Notes under the pieces: generated by a model | Databases searched by the model: none | Told to the model about the DNA's origin: nothing | The model's input: only the letters and a program-made list of their open reading frames with translations | Position numbers and translations under genes: made by a program | Part shown: piece by piece, positions 33,807-46,020 of the stretch | Position numbering within the stretch: the stretch's first letter is position 1 | How the letters are laid out: each line of letters opens with the position of its first letter | Source: Alectoria sarmentosa | Lineage: Eukaryota > Ascomycota > Lecanoromycetes > Lecanorales > Parmeliaceae | Direction of reading: 5' to 3' | Length of the DNA stretch: 64,000 bases | Assembly: GCA_009733775.1 (NCBI GenBank) | Contig: WOGZ01000002.1 | Span: forward strand, 1-64,000

Positions 33807-36800
33807 TCAAGGCTCAATGTCCCTACTCTTAATCCTAATCATGTCATCGCTCAGACTTGCCATCCACAAACACCTCTCCAACGCCCCTTCAACGGGACGA
33901 AAATCATACTTTGCGCTCGCGTCGATAAGTCTTAGCAGACTCTTCACGATAGTAGCTGCAGTACGGAAACGTTCGAAGTTGATCAAAGGCTCACTGTCGC
34001 GCGTGCTAGCAACAACGGACGGTTTTTGTGCGTTGTAGGTGAGATCGTGAATGTAGAGTGCTGCATACACAATCAGATAAAGCAGGGATGAAAGGGCAAG
34101 AAAAGAACACTTACGGACGAAAGGAATGCAGCCTTCATCGAGGTTAGCCGCCTCCATATCCTGTCTCAGTTTATGGAAGTTCTTGATCGGCATAGCCAAC
34201 GTCTCCATTTCCTTCAGCATGGCCTTCTCCGCCGCAGGCACCAGGTCCCAAGTCCTTGTAAGACGCGCACAGTCGACAGATGTCAAAGCGATGGTAATCT
34301 GCACAACAGTAGCGTAATTGTGGTATTTCCTCGCATGCTGGGCGATGTGTATGTACTTGATGATTGCCAATGCGCGCTCTTCAATGTTTTGCGTCAACAC
34401 AATCTCAGACAGAGCCCATTTGACGATTATGTTGAAACGAGCAGTGACGAGCTCGATGCCAGTAGGTTCTTGGTAGCGAAGATATTCCACCCAGTTCAAG
34501 GTCTGGGTAGACGCGGGCTGCCATCGCATATCAATCAGATCTTGCCAATTGATTTCGTTGAGGCCATCTCTTTCAATGATAGTCAGCTGTTGTGCAAGTA
34601 TCGCCGCATCATAGGCTAGGATGAAAGGTATATGTCTCCTTGGAGGGAATTGATGAACCGTGTTTGCGAAAGGCTGCAAGACGGATCCGTCGACCTCTCC
34701 CGGTGAACGACTCTTTCCTGGGTCAGTGATTCTACTGACTGGTGAGGGTTCTGGCGTAGGAGGCTTTCTCTGCTCTTGAATGCGGTTGGTCTCCGAGGTG
34801 ATAGCCATCGCATTCTCGGTGGTCATTGGAGGCGAAGGGAGGTAGCCCTGCGCATATCCGACATTAGGTGGCAGCATACCGCCATGCATAAAGCGCGCCG
34901 AGGATCCATAAGCCTCCTCTAATGCTTCGTTGGGTGCCTCAGAGTCTTCCGAAAGCTCCGATGACAGGTCGCTTAAAAATTCATCCTCGTCCAGGAGGAA
35001 AGAATCAGTTGTACAAGTTGGCATCGATGATCGATACCTGGCTCTAAAGGCTTCATAGCTCCCTATATCGTCGTCCTCGGCAGCAAGAGATGACTCCTCA
35101 GCCTGATCATTTTTTGGGAACTCGCCGTTGGGCTGACTTGGGCTGAAAAGAGGTCGGGGAACAGTCACATTGGACTGATCAGATGTTGTCTGCGCAGTCT
35201 CTCTGGCCTTCTGGTTGAGGCCTCTCTCAAGTAGAGGGATGCAGTTGTAGGATTCTTCGGATTCTGCATAGAGGCTTCGCATAGTGTCCCTATGATCGTT
35301 TCTTGCACCTGCTTGGCCACTAGGTCCTGCGCTCGCAGTCGTTCCGGGCGGCGTGAGCATCGCGTCTGCCAAGGGCAATCCATGCTCTTTATTTTGAGGC
35401 TCGGAGCTTTGAGACTGTTGACCGTATTGCTCCTTTACTCCTTTGTTTACTATTGTGGCTGCCCCGGCATTGGAAGGTCTTCCAGAAGATGCGACGGGGC
35501 TTTTTCTGAATTTCCCTTCGAGTTTTGCGAGAGTAGCCTCAAGGTCGCCTCCCTCATCGTCTGGTATACGAGCAAATTCCGCAACTGCAGCTTCGAAAGA
35601 AGGTCGTAAATCTGGCTGAGAAGGTCGACTACTCATAAGCGAAATAGCTTTTTCTGCAACGACCGGGGCAGCTTGGGCTGGGGCAGGCAGAATCGGTTGC
35701 GAATTCTTCACTATCCTCTGCAGAAATGCCCCGGAGCTATGCATCGAGTCTGTGAAAGTAGTGATTGAACCCGTCGATTTGGGCCTGGGTATCGGCTCCA
35801 GATCATGCACGCTCTGATTAGCGCGAAGATCCCCACCAGGTCGCCTTCGAAGCATCCTTCCTGCGGGCTGGTCGAATTGTCCCTTTGAGGATGTCTGAGG
35901 CGAGTCTGAAGCTGTGGTAGGCTCCACGCTGCGATCTGGCCCACTTGTTCTCATGCCGCTTTGATATGATGCATACTTTCTCAGCGATTTGGGTCCGGAA
36001 CGGCTGGACCCATATGATATGTAGGATCTACCCGTGCCGATCGACGGTCTAGGCTGGTGCGAAGGCCCAACGCGATTGATGCGTTCGGAGATACGCGAGC
36101 TCTGATGTTCTGGTGGAGAGCTTGGTAACACAGGAATAGTGAAAGGAGGGAGCAAGACGGAAGTCGCCGTATGATCGTCATTCTGACTTTCCCGTTCGTG
36201 AGGCTGCGCGACGACAAGGGGCTTAAATGCTGCTGGCAAAGGAGATGTACTGTGATCGGTCATTGGGAAAGATGGACGCGAGAACTCGCGTGAGGATTCG
36301 CCGGCTGGCAGGTTCTGGAATTCTTGAGGCAGACTCGGTACTGGAGGCTCCATAGCCGTATCATCCACGATGACGATAGACTGGCTGCCGTTCGTCATCT
36401 CACTTTGCCCCCTTTGGAGAGCTTCTCTCCCCAGTGTGCCTGATAGCTGACGAGGATCGGATGACGGCTGCTGTCGCTCGTTGCCAGAAGCTACACCAGT
36501 GCTACTGAGAGGTCGCGTCATCTGCCTGGGTTCCTGCGTCATTGCACGTTCGAACATATCTGTAATATCAGCGCAGAGCAGATCTATGCGTGAATTGTTC
36601 TTTAGTGCCTCGAGTTGATGGTGTTGATCACCAAAACCCTCAATCTTATATGCAATATGCATAGGTAGCGTCGAGTCTTTCATCTCGACCATGAATGGTG
36701 CGGTCGATAACAGAGCTGGGGTCGGTGTGCTGGAGTTCTGTTTGCTGCCTATAGCTCGACGGATCGTCCCCAGCAGGTTTTTGACTCCCGGACTCATTGG

Positions 36801-39085
36801 TCGTACGGTGACTTTGCTACCATCGAGCCCATCAACATAACCAGAATGCTTTGGTAGGCTGGAGGTTGATTTCTGGTGTGCTAGGTTCTCAATGAAAGGT
36901 GAAGCGGGCGGAAGGACGCTTCCGCGGATCAGGCTACCAGAGAATGGAAATGTCATTACAGCTTGTTCAGTTGAATGCTCCGGCTGCAAGGGCAAGGATG
37001 TACGTTTGTCCCTGAGAGCGTCTGAGAAACTTCCGCTTCGCTCATGGCCTTGCTTCAAATGAGGAGGCTTTTCGTTCGCTTGTGCTGACGGAGCGGCAGG
37101 GCCAACTCGACGAATTGCTGGTGGAGAAGTGGTAGGAATGGGATGCGGACCGACGTTACGCTGAGATTGAGTCGCGAACGCCTTCAGCGTTTTTCCTGGT
37201 ATAGAACAAGACATTGCTTGTATGCTTTGCTCACTCAACGGAGTAGACATTGAAAAACTGCGAGAGGTTGTCACAGATACCCCACGGTCCGATTTCGCTT
37301 TGCCCTGATCTTCAGCTTCAATAACACTGTCGACCCAGTTGTGAAGTGCGGCCACGGATTTCGCTTGGTCCACTTGCTGAGATGAAGATTCTGCGATCCT
37401 TGCCCAAAGCTCGCTTGGATGGGTGAGTCGACTGTCGCGGCTGCCCACAATACCTCCGGGGCTAATATCAAGGTCATTGCGACCATCGACGTCTCCAAGC
37501 GGATTATCCCAATATAAGGCGCAGCGGCCGTTCCAGCATTTCTTCAAGTCGATGATGAGCTTCAGGTCACTCGGCTCATGAGATGACCTCAGTCGAACCT
37601 GATGTGTCAGTGTGTTAAGGTGCTGGCAGAACTTAACACGAAGGTCGCGGTCGACAACGAAATCGTAAGGAAAGTAGTTCAAGACCCAGTGACGAATGGC
37701 AGCAAATGCGCGTACTCGAATGACGCGACCATCGTCATCAAATCGATTGACTGCCCACTCGAATCTCGTGAGTAGGTAGTCTAGGAGGTCATGGGTTGAC
37801 AGGTACGCCCGAACGGTAAGAAAGAAGTCCGAAAGTAGCTCGTAGTCCAGGAAGTTCTTTGATGTAATCTGGGCGATCAGCCGAGCTGGAGACGCGGCCG
37901 ATATTTCTCGAGTACTCATAGCGTAGCGAACAATGGCCGGATCGTCCGGGTTGGCAGCTATTGAGTCATATATGGCTGGTATGATGGGTTCCCTCGCTCG
38001 ATGATATACTGGCGAGGCAGTGGTTATTGGAATGCGGGCCGCTGCAGGGGTCGTTTGAGCCGTATACTGTTGCGGCACATTGTGAGGATGTCCGCGAGAT
38101 AGTGACAAATGAGTCTCAACCCCAGGTGGCACTGGGAAAATGGTATCGTATTCTGGTCCTGAAATGATCGATGACTCGTGGTCATCAGCAGTTGAAGCTC
38201 TGGAATAGACCTGACTATGCAGAAAGGCCGTCCCTCGAGTACTGAATCTAGGCGTTCCAAGTCTGTAATGGGGAATCGGCACTTCCAGTGATGGCAGTAT
38301 TTTTTCTTCAGGATACCTAAGTGCTGGGTCTGTTTGATTGATCACAACCTTGACTTGGGCACTTTCCAAGTTATTGCCGCCACCAATCGTTGACACCGAG
38401 CCGCTACGAGAAAGTTTGGCAGATCGGATGGACATGGAATTGGAGCGCTGCGTTCCACGGTCAATGGAATTTGTCCGCCGCGGGCGTATTGGTGTTCGAG
38501 AAGCTTGTGTATCTGACCAGCGTTTCTTCTCTATTGAACTCTCCATGTCTGTATCATGTCCGTAACTCTTCGCAGGCATTGCAACTGGATAAGCAGATGG
38601 CGGCATGGGAGATTTTTGAGCAGTCCGTGTCGTGGGTCTGGTAAGTAATTATGTTCAGTACATTGATTCTGACCCTTCATCAAGAACAGAGCTATGAAGT
38701 TGTAAAATTCTTACCTCAAGTAAATCTTGCCATTGTTTCCCACGTTAGCCACAGTGAATTGTCTTCCTTCTCTTGTGGCATGATTAGAGTCCGCTGCACC
38801 GGCTTTGCCATCTCTTTTTAACGAGCGTTGCCGCAACACGTCTGTGCTGTTCTTTGTCCGTTTCAGAGAATTTTGTCGACCTCGGATCCTAGTATTCTCG
38901 GATGATTTCCTTTCCGAGTCCATGCCCTGTTCGAGATTGTGGCGTGCTGTTGAGGCATTCTCCTGGCCACGTCCAACCAGAATCGAGGGTATATCAGGCC
39001 GCTCTTCGGTCCATCCTCGTTTGGGTGGGCTTGCAGGACGGCCTGCTCCGACGGATGGAGTTTGAACGACAGCTGCAGGCGCCAT
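33807..39085 (-). CDS. LTE1: Ras-family guanine nucleotide exchange factor, Lte1-like
   Basis: A 1715-aa protein in three exons: 39085-38715, 38637-34115 and 34060-33807. The N-terminal block FTVANVGNNGKIYLRP, formed across intron 1, is a signature of fungal Lte1 proteins. The RasGEF_N domain lies at about residues 365-480 (ASPARLIAQITSKNFLDYEL, DFFLTVRAYLSTHDLLDYLL). A very long Ser/Pro-rich disordered middle follows, with acidic patches. The catalytic RasGEF domain is at about 1490-1715 (FILAYDAAILAQQLTIIE, then GCIPFVPLYIHDLTYN formed across intron 2). Budding yeast Lte1 controls mitotic exit, but the role in moulds is less clear. Intron 2 is 54 nt, in frame and lacks stops. I chose ATG 39085 for its context. 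An in-frame upstream ATG at 39196 is also possible. Confidence 0.88.
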
Positions 39086-40496
39086 GGCGGCTGTGAATCT
39101 ACAGCGTTCAGTCGTGCGATTTACCAACTCTCCAAGCTTGACCTGTTGAGTATTTATGCCACAGCTAGCCTCGCTTGAATGGGTTTGGTTGCTCAAAGGT
39201 CGAGCGGGGTGGTGATCATGGAGTTGCGGTCAAGTCAGCAGCGATTGACTGCTGCAAGCGCCGATAGGCTGTGTCGCAGAGAGGAAAGGCTAGAAGCAGT
39301 CATGGCGATAGCGGATCCATCGACGATGCAGCCAAAGTGGGTATACAAGGAGCGACGAGAGTGTCAATAGGCAAGAGATGGATAGGAGATGCAAGTTGCT
39401 TTGAAGGTGAGAATCGAGGTTGTCCGACGAAGGCCTGTTCCAAGCAATTTAGATTTGACAGCCGAAGGAGGCGAGGGAGGAAGGAGGGGAGGATCGGCAA
39501 ATAGATCTCGCCAAGGCCCGTTCCAAAGGGACTTTTATTCAGGTAGAGTAGAATACTCGTACCTTGGCTGTTTCCAACACCACAACTTGAACGTTCTTTT
39601 ATGTTTGATAGAGTCAAGTCGGTATCTTGTGTTGTAGACTTGGCATGCGTCGAGAAGCTTGAAATACTCCGGTCGATTTCCTTTGGTTGAAAGATTTGAA
39701 AAGCGGAAGCCAAAATTGGCTCTCTGGTCCCTTTGGTGTCTGTGGAGTGCAGAGTGCAGAAGGGACGAGGCCAGAAGGATTATTGGGATGCTGTACCATG
39801 TCGCCATTACGGCGCTGGCACTTTTAGCGTATTGACAAGGATCCTCGTCCTCTCCAAATGGCAAAAAGAGGCGAAAAGTTCTATGTATGCACCGAAGACC
39901 AATAATACTTAATGAGTGTGGGGTCACGGGGTCTACCGTGTACCGTGTACCGGCTGGCCGCTTCTTTTATTATGGTCCAGTGACAGGCCACGAATCACGG
40001 CTCATGGCAAGGTACGCTAGGGCGGGTGGAAAGGTCAAGATTCTGCCGACGCGCAAAAGTAACTATTTGTATGCCAGTACTTTACAGAGTACTCTACTCT
40101 ACAACATAAAGTACAACATAGAGGTAGGTAACAGGTATGTACAGTCAGTCACAGAATACCATTACAACCTGCTTTTGACTGAGTTATACCAGCACCACCA
40201 GCATGGTACAGCCAAGAATTGTCCGACTTCCTCCAATCGAAATTTCATCCGAGTCAAGATCCAGTGCAGCCTTGCTTGACCTCCATGACAATAATGCCCA
40301 TGTCTCTCTATTGTCAGGTTGTCTACCTTTCTTATTGTGAGCGCACTGATAACACCGCTTTACAAACGCTGCCAATTCTTCCTTTTTCCTCCCTCTCTTG
40401 AGCACTTGAGCTTTTCTGTCCCCCGCCTTTCCTTTTCGCCCATCCCCTCCTCTACAACCTTTGAACCCTCAAGTGGAATCAGTCTGATCGCAACAA
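39086..40496. other. intergenic, upstream of LTE1
   Basis: About 1.4 kb. A short TACCGTG tandem occurs at about 39936-39955. Frames at 39300-39927 are shadows of C/T-rich sequence. No gene or RNA is supported. Confidence 0.4.
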
Positions 40497-41366
40497 TGTC
40501 CCACACAAGGGAGTTCTTCATCAGCACCGCGCAGAGAGAAGGACTCACTCGCTTATTTTCTCGGTATTTCGCTCCTTACCCCACCTACAGGACCTCAATT
40601 GTACCATTGCGTCACACAACTTCTGAACCACCTCTCTGCCACTAAATCTAGAGAAGCTGTCCGTCCGTTGGGATTTCTTCACATTTCCTTCAGGGCCCTG
40701 AGCCTTGGAACAATCCTCAGAATGGCTGCAGCTACAGACCTACTCCACAATTTTGATGTTGTTACCATTCTGGAAGCACCTGCAGACTGTTCATAGAAAG
40801 GATTAAAGTTCGATGCAAACCGGTCCTGGTTGGAAATGTCCAATTCACCTGCAAGAACCACTCCAGGAACACAGTCTCCACAAGTCACTGCATCGCCCCT
40901 TGAAGCCACTGTCTCTGGCCTTATGTGTGGCGTGGACGGTTTGGAAGCTGCCGCGAAATTCTCAACGCCCATGTTTGCGATCCCACACATCGACTCGGCC
41001 CATTGTATTAAACCTTGGAATGTGCCTACCGCTCCATGCGTGTTTAAGATGACAAATTCTCAACAACCCCGAAGCTAGCTTAAATAGAAAGAGAAGATAT
41101 CGCCTATCCGAAATTCCACGTGCATCTTGTGGACACAGGCCTTTGTGTAGACCGGGATAGTATACCGCCTTCTTCTCGTTTGAAGCCACCCCTTCCAGCG
41201 TTTGACACCCGAGAACTCGCCACAGAATGCAAGGACCGCGTGTGGATAGACAATTTTCGGCTCGAATGCTTAAGTATCTGTCAACTGGAAGTGACCAAAC
41301 GTGGCCAAGGAGGTATACACTCTGAGGACAAATTCTCTGAAGTCTCCAGCGTTCCTCTCCCATGAG
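40497..41366 (+). pseudogene. broken AKAP7/ASCC1-like 2H phosphoesterase-domain gene
   Basis: Translation in order across frames gives pieces colinear with the gene at 55735-56598: RTSIVPLRHTTSEPPL, then a frame change at about 40625-40640, then FLHISFRALSLG and DLLHNFDV. An in-frame TAG follows at 40794-40796, then PLEATVSGLMCGVDGLE. A second frame change at about 41050-41085 leads to YPKFHVHLVDTG and FDTRELATECKDRVW then IDNFRLECLSICQL. The family (AKAP7_NLS / ASCC1 C-terminal) normally has two HxT/S motifs; here HIS survives and the second reads HVH. I tried introns at each break and none keeps phase. The similarity was judged by eye. Confidence 0.6.
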
Positions 41367-42360
41367 TCGCTCCCAACCGCAACGACAGCGCGCCACTCGA
41401 AGAAGTAAGCCATTCTCGAGCGGGACTAGAAACCCCAATCCGAGACGTGGCTTATGGTGGGATACAAGCTTGTAGCGGATGCTGACAATAGTCACCACGC
41501 TTCTTTACTTGTTGATCTAGATGCGCAAACATGTGTATGAGGGGAATCTTGAACAGATTCTGAATCTACGCTTAGGCTGGTACATCGTGGCATTCTATAC
41601 AGTTTCCCTCTCTCTCTCCTTAATGGGGCTGCGATTGAAATCGCTGACATATGCTGTGTCTTGGGTTCAGTTGTCAATGTCAGTGATTAGCGGGTGCAAG
41701 TTCCAGGCACATCCTGTGATACAGGGCTACCACCTAATGGCCAATTTGCTGATCGTTGGGACCAAATTGGCCAACTGTAAGCCACATTGGCCAATTTTCC
41801 ATGATCTAACACCATTTACCATGGTGTGATTTCACGATGTGGTATCATTATATGGTATCGTTAGTTCTCGACAGGTCATTCAACACCTCGTTGTTGCCGT
41901 CGTTTGACTTGCCAAAGATGTTATAATCCCAAGAAGTGCTTCTTCCCTATCGGTTTAATCCCATGAAACATCTCTTATTGATGAGGAGTATAGTGTACCT
42001 ATATAGACACAACTTGGGTCCCCTATAATTGGAACCAAATTGGGGCCCAAAATAGCTTAACGTATTTTGGAGCCAAGTTGGCAATCCGAACCCCAATCAC
42101 CTCAGAGTAGCTGGACAGGTCTGATATAGATGCAGTGTGATGTTCTTCCAAAAGAGTGCTTGTTTCTGTGTCTGTGTGCCAAGCCTGTCTTTCATTGGCA
42201 CTAGGCCGAAGATGCCTAATCAGCAGATACCGCATTTACGCGCGTTCAGTTGTGCTATGTACTTTGCAACCTACCATTTCCCCCCTATGTTTCAAAATAT
42301 GTCCGATAAATGTACAAGGATGGTGTACAACGCATATTAGTCAACAGTATCCTTCTAATT
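41367..42360. other. intergenic with degenerate TTGGCCAA-type repeats
   Basis: Between the broken AKAP7-like gene and the M13 peptidase. Variants of CCAAATTGGCCAA recur near 41740, 41758, 41785, 42032 and 42067. No gene is supported; a minus frame at 40962-41498 only shadows the pseudogene. Confidence 0.35.
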
Positions 42361-45300
42361 TCACCACAACTCGCAAGTCGGCTCCTTGACCGGACACTAC
42401 AAGTTATCCAGTCAGTAAAAGTATTTTCAGAATCAAAAGTTGAGTCACGAGACAGTCGCGAGAGTCAATGTACTCCGGCAACGTGCCTTGCGACTCGAGT
42501 CAGGGGACGGATTAGGAAACAAAGGGCTGGAGAGGTGACTTACGCTGAAGCTTTCTCTAAAGTCTGGCGAATTTGCCATCGTACCTAGAATGCGAGCCCT
42601 AGTCGGCGCATGCGGATCTCGATAGACAAGGTCGACAGCTGCTTCCGGTCTTACTTTCCCACACCACCAATTCGCATAGGAGATAAAGAACACCTGATCT
42701 TTGGTAAATGTCTGAAGACCTGGTAGGAGCTGTCCAGGCTCATTTGCTTCAGCGTCCTTCCAAGCTGCGAAGGCCGCATTCACCCCTCCTGCATCGGCAA
42801 TGTTTTCACCCAAGGTGAGACGACCGTTCACGTGCAATGGCTCGCCATTTGGATTCGGTACAGTGAAATCGTGGTATTGATGGACAAAGCATTGCGCTTT
42901 GTCTTGGAAGGCTTCGACGGTGCTATCGTCCCACCAGTCTGTGTAGTTGCCGGTCTCGTCGTAGTGACGTCCCATGGAATCGAAAGCTGGCTGATTCAGC
43001 TAAGATACATGCAAGCATTTTTGACTAGGCTTACCGTGCGAGAGCTCGTGTCCACTTACAGATCCGAACGCACCGTAGCTCAGGTACTGAGGTATGCTTG
43101 GGTCGTAGAAGACGGGAGCTTGCATAATGCCGGCCGGAAACACTATCTCATTGCCAGCTGGGTTGTAATACGCCTGATGAGAGTCAGCGACGGGCATCGA
43201 TGGCCGCAGCACGCGTGCATCTGGTTAAAGACTACAAACATTGACAGTATCTGCCGTCATTCCCCATTCATCACGATTCGTAGGTTTACCCAGAGCAGAC
43301 CATTCGCGCTCTATGGTAAATTTGGCAATGGAAAGGGCGTTTCCGAAGAAGGCCGTGCTCGTGATGTTCACCGCTGCATAGTATTCTTCGAGGGCCGCAG
43401 AGTCGCGAATATCTGGGCTCTTTGTGGGATAGCCTATTTTTTGTATGATGTTGTGAACTGAATCGCTATTCGTGAGCTAATGTACTGTCTTCTTGACCGA
43501 ATAGACCATTGCCTAGTAACAGGATTCAAACCTTTCTCTATACCAAGATCCCTATCGCACATGTCGGAGTCAGCATTGCTTATTTAAGGCAAGAACAAGG
43601 GTTTATGAAACAGGTCTCGGGAGTAGGAGCAGGGCCTTGCTCCCGGACTATGTCTTGCGACCTGAGAATTGGTACAGAATTGGGAAAAATGACTCCAAAA
43701 TGTACGTACCTTACGTCATTGCTCATCCACTCCGCTCCCCTCAGTTTCTTGATGAACTGTACTTTGATGTCCGAGACAATTTGATCACCAAATAGCTTGG
43801 CTTCTTCTGAGAACGCTCTTTCTACAAAAAACTTGCTGAGGATCCACCCTGTAATAACAGCATCAGCAGCTTCAGCTAGCCCGAAGATTGCTTTCAAACG
43901 TACCGAGCCCGTTGTCCGCGACCTTGATACAAGTCCTCCATCGCTCCTCTGACGCATTAGGATCCTTGCCCAGTAATTCATTATTGAACCTCTTCAATGG
44001 TTTTAATGCGTCGTCTTCAATTCTGTATGCGTAAGCTTGTACTGTCTTCCAAACAAAGTACGCCTGCAGCGCCTCTGCACTTGTTTCTCGCAGGACTTCA
44101 GAGAGTGTCTTAAGGTAGGATGGAGATCCGACTATCAATTTCTCCGGCTTGAAATCCGCAGGAGCCAGAGTGGAGACAAGATATTGCACGGATAGCTGAG
44201 GTAACAGTCCTTTAATTTGATCAACATCCATGGGGTTGTAGTACTTGGTAACATCTTCAGCATCCTCTTCGTCTGGCGTTGCTTGGGCCAATTTGGACTC
44301 GAATAAGACAATGCTTTGGACCAGTTCAGCGTTTTGAGTCGAAATTTGAGTCCATAATCCTGCGAGAGGTCTCGAATCGGGTTCCGCCTGCGCGAGCAAA
44401 GCTTCTAGCACTTGGCCAATGGTCTCGGCATAACGGGCCACTAATTTAGAGTTCTTATAGTTCTCTTTGGTAGGAAGTCCTGGCTGGCGTGGTGCAGCTA
44501 TGAAAGGAACGACGACATCTGGATCTTTGTCGTCGGCCTAGAAATGTCAGTTTTGGAAAAAGAGGAGGAATCTTCCGGGAACGAACAGTGACATAGAACG
44601 AGATTAACGGATCCATGCCGATACTCGTCAAGTAAGTCAAGGTCTTCGAAAGCCTGTTGTCCTCTCTTATGAGCAAGCCATTTTGGTCCGTGTTCTCGGG
44701 GATCTGAGAATAGGCGGTATTTGGCCTTGCGGCCGGAAATAGTTCCTCAACCTTCCGCAATACGTCAAGAAGCGGAGCGGAGCCAACGTCTTTGATTACT
44801 TCTTCGTCCATGCAAGCATTATAGGCAGTCTGTAGCTTTTCAAAGATGTCTCTTTTGGGGGAAGAGTCAATCTCGATCTTGTATTCATCCACTGAATACG
44901 GGGATTCTAAGACATGACGAAGTATCTGTTGTGAGTTTTCCGCCATGATCGTGCCTGTAAAAGCACCTCCTTGATCTGCTCGTAGATCGTGTTTCTCCTG
45001 CCAACCATCGCAAACGAATTGATCAAAATCATGACAGGGATCAATTGCGTGGTACCTTGGTGACATATTTTCGAGTATCTTTGAAGCCGCAATGACACAC
45101 GCCGAGGTGAGACAGACAGTGTCAGGGATCTCTGGGTCAGAGTCACCACCGTTCTGGTTGTACGCGACTAGGATCCCAATTTTAGTGAAACTTGTTGCTG
45201 GAGACAAGTCAAACACACCTGCAAAGTAGACCAGTAGGGCAATAAGGCCCCCCAGTAAAAGCAACACGATTGCGGTTGTCATGAGATTGTTCAAAAGCCA

Positions 45301-45450
45301 ACCCCAGGACTGCCTGAGCCAAACGCGAGGTTTCTCTCGCTTTGATACTTTGCCGTTGGCCTGTGGCGCATCCTCGACGCTGTCTGCTTCATCGTCACGA
45401 GCATCATCAGCGAGCAGCGGCGCTTGTTCGCTATCCCGTTGCGACATCAT
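42361..45450 (-). CDS. M13 family zinc metallopeptidase (neprilysin/ECE-like)
   Basis: An 830-aa type II membrane peptidase in eight exons: 45450-44587, 44537-43904, 43848-43710, 43551-43532 (20 nt), 43457-43240, 43173-43035, 42986-42544 and 42396-42361. A cytoplasmic leader precedes one membrane helix ([20 protein letters not shown], about residues 60-80). The lumenal or extracellular part starts with conserved Cys and [12 protein letters not shown]. The zinc site is complete: HELSH at 667-671, formed just before a splice junction and followed by AFDSMG, and the third ligand Glu732 in GENIADAGG. The substrate-binding NAYYNP is present. The last exon gives CELW, the family's C-terminal CxxW. 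Substrates are presumably peptides. Introns 3 and 7 are introner-like. Confidence 0.92.
42397..42543 (-). repeat. degenerate introner-like intron copy I
   Basis: A 147-nt last intron of the M13 gene. On the minus strand GAGTCGCAAGGCACGTTGCC then GGAGTA aligns with GAGTCGCGAGACATGTTGCA then GGAGCA of copy G. The typical 3' TGACTCCGAAAT block is not kept intact. Confidence 0.5.
43532..43551 (-). other. 20-nt microexon of the M13 peptidase gene
   Basis: GGATCTTGGTATAGAGAAAG sits between a 158-nt introner-like intron and a 74-nt ordinary intron. Only its inclusion joins WMSNDVR to DLGIEK and [11 protein letters not shown] in one frame, matching the family pattern. Confidence 0.8.
43552..43709 (-). 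repeat. introner-like intron copy H (forward relative to gene)
   Basis: A 158-nt intron beginning GTACGTACATTTTGGAGTC. It contains GGTCGCAAGACATAGTCCGG then GAGCAAGG, and ends ATGCTGACTCCGACATGTGC then GATAG. A competing GTAAG donor lies 5 nt upstream, but its use would shift the frame. Confidence 0.75.
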
Positions 45451-46020
45451 ATTGATCAAGGAGACTGGTCGAGCCGCTGACTATCTACAGTTGATGGCAA
45501 CTGAAGCTGGAGAATGAATGGGACTGGATGAAAAGCACATGCACATGCGTATGACCAACAAGAACGGACTTTAAGTTTGAATGGACCTATCAAAGAAAGA
45601 ACGGTATCTGCACAGTCCACAGAATCTGAAAAACAGTCAAATCGGAAATGGCAACTCCAGCTCTTGAGAATAGTACTTCTTGAAGAAAAAAATTAAACAA
45701 ACGACGATGACCAAGGAAATCAAGACTTCCAGTAGAGTACAACTCGTAAGGCTGAAGGGATGATTTCATACCGCGCTAACTTCTTTTGTGAACGCATGGC
45801 AGGGATGCCGCAAAGTTGTCGGAGGCAGCAGACAGCTCAAGAGAATTCCTGCCTGAACCCGATAATGAGATCCCTCAAGCCATTGAATCATTGAGCGATG
45901 ATATTCACACTGCAATCGATTGGAATCTCCGCTAACATCAGCCTCTCGGAAGGGTATGCTGCAAAAGCAATGACCCAGAGCCTAGGCAGCTTCTGATGAG
46001 GGCCGCCGACGCTTATCACA
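45451..46020. promoter_or_regulatory. divergent upstream region of M13 peptidase and ankyrin-DIL genes
   Basis: A 570-bp spacer between two divergent ATGs. No specific binding site is recognised, and small frames on both strands are shadows. Confidence 0.4.

Noticed and set aside
33506..33817. 103-aa minus-strand frame overlapping the LTE1 stop
   Set aside because: Low-complexity Gly/Tyr/Asp composition, no motif, and position in the expected 3' untranslated region.
40962..41498. 178-aa minus-strand frame
   Set aside because: Its opposite strand carries recognisable AKAP7/ASCC1-like protein pieces, so the minus frame is a shadow.
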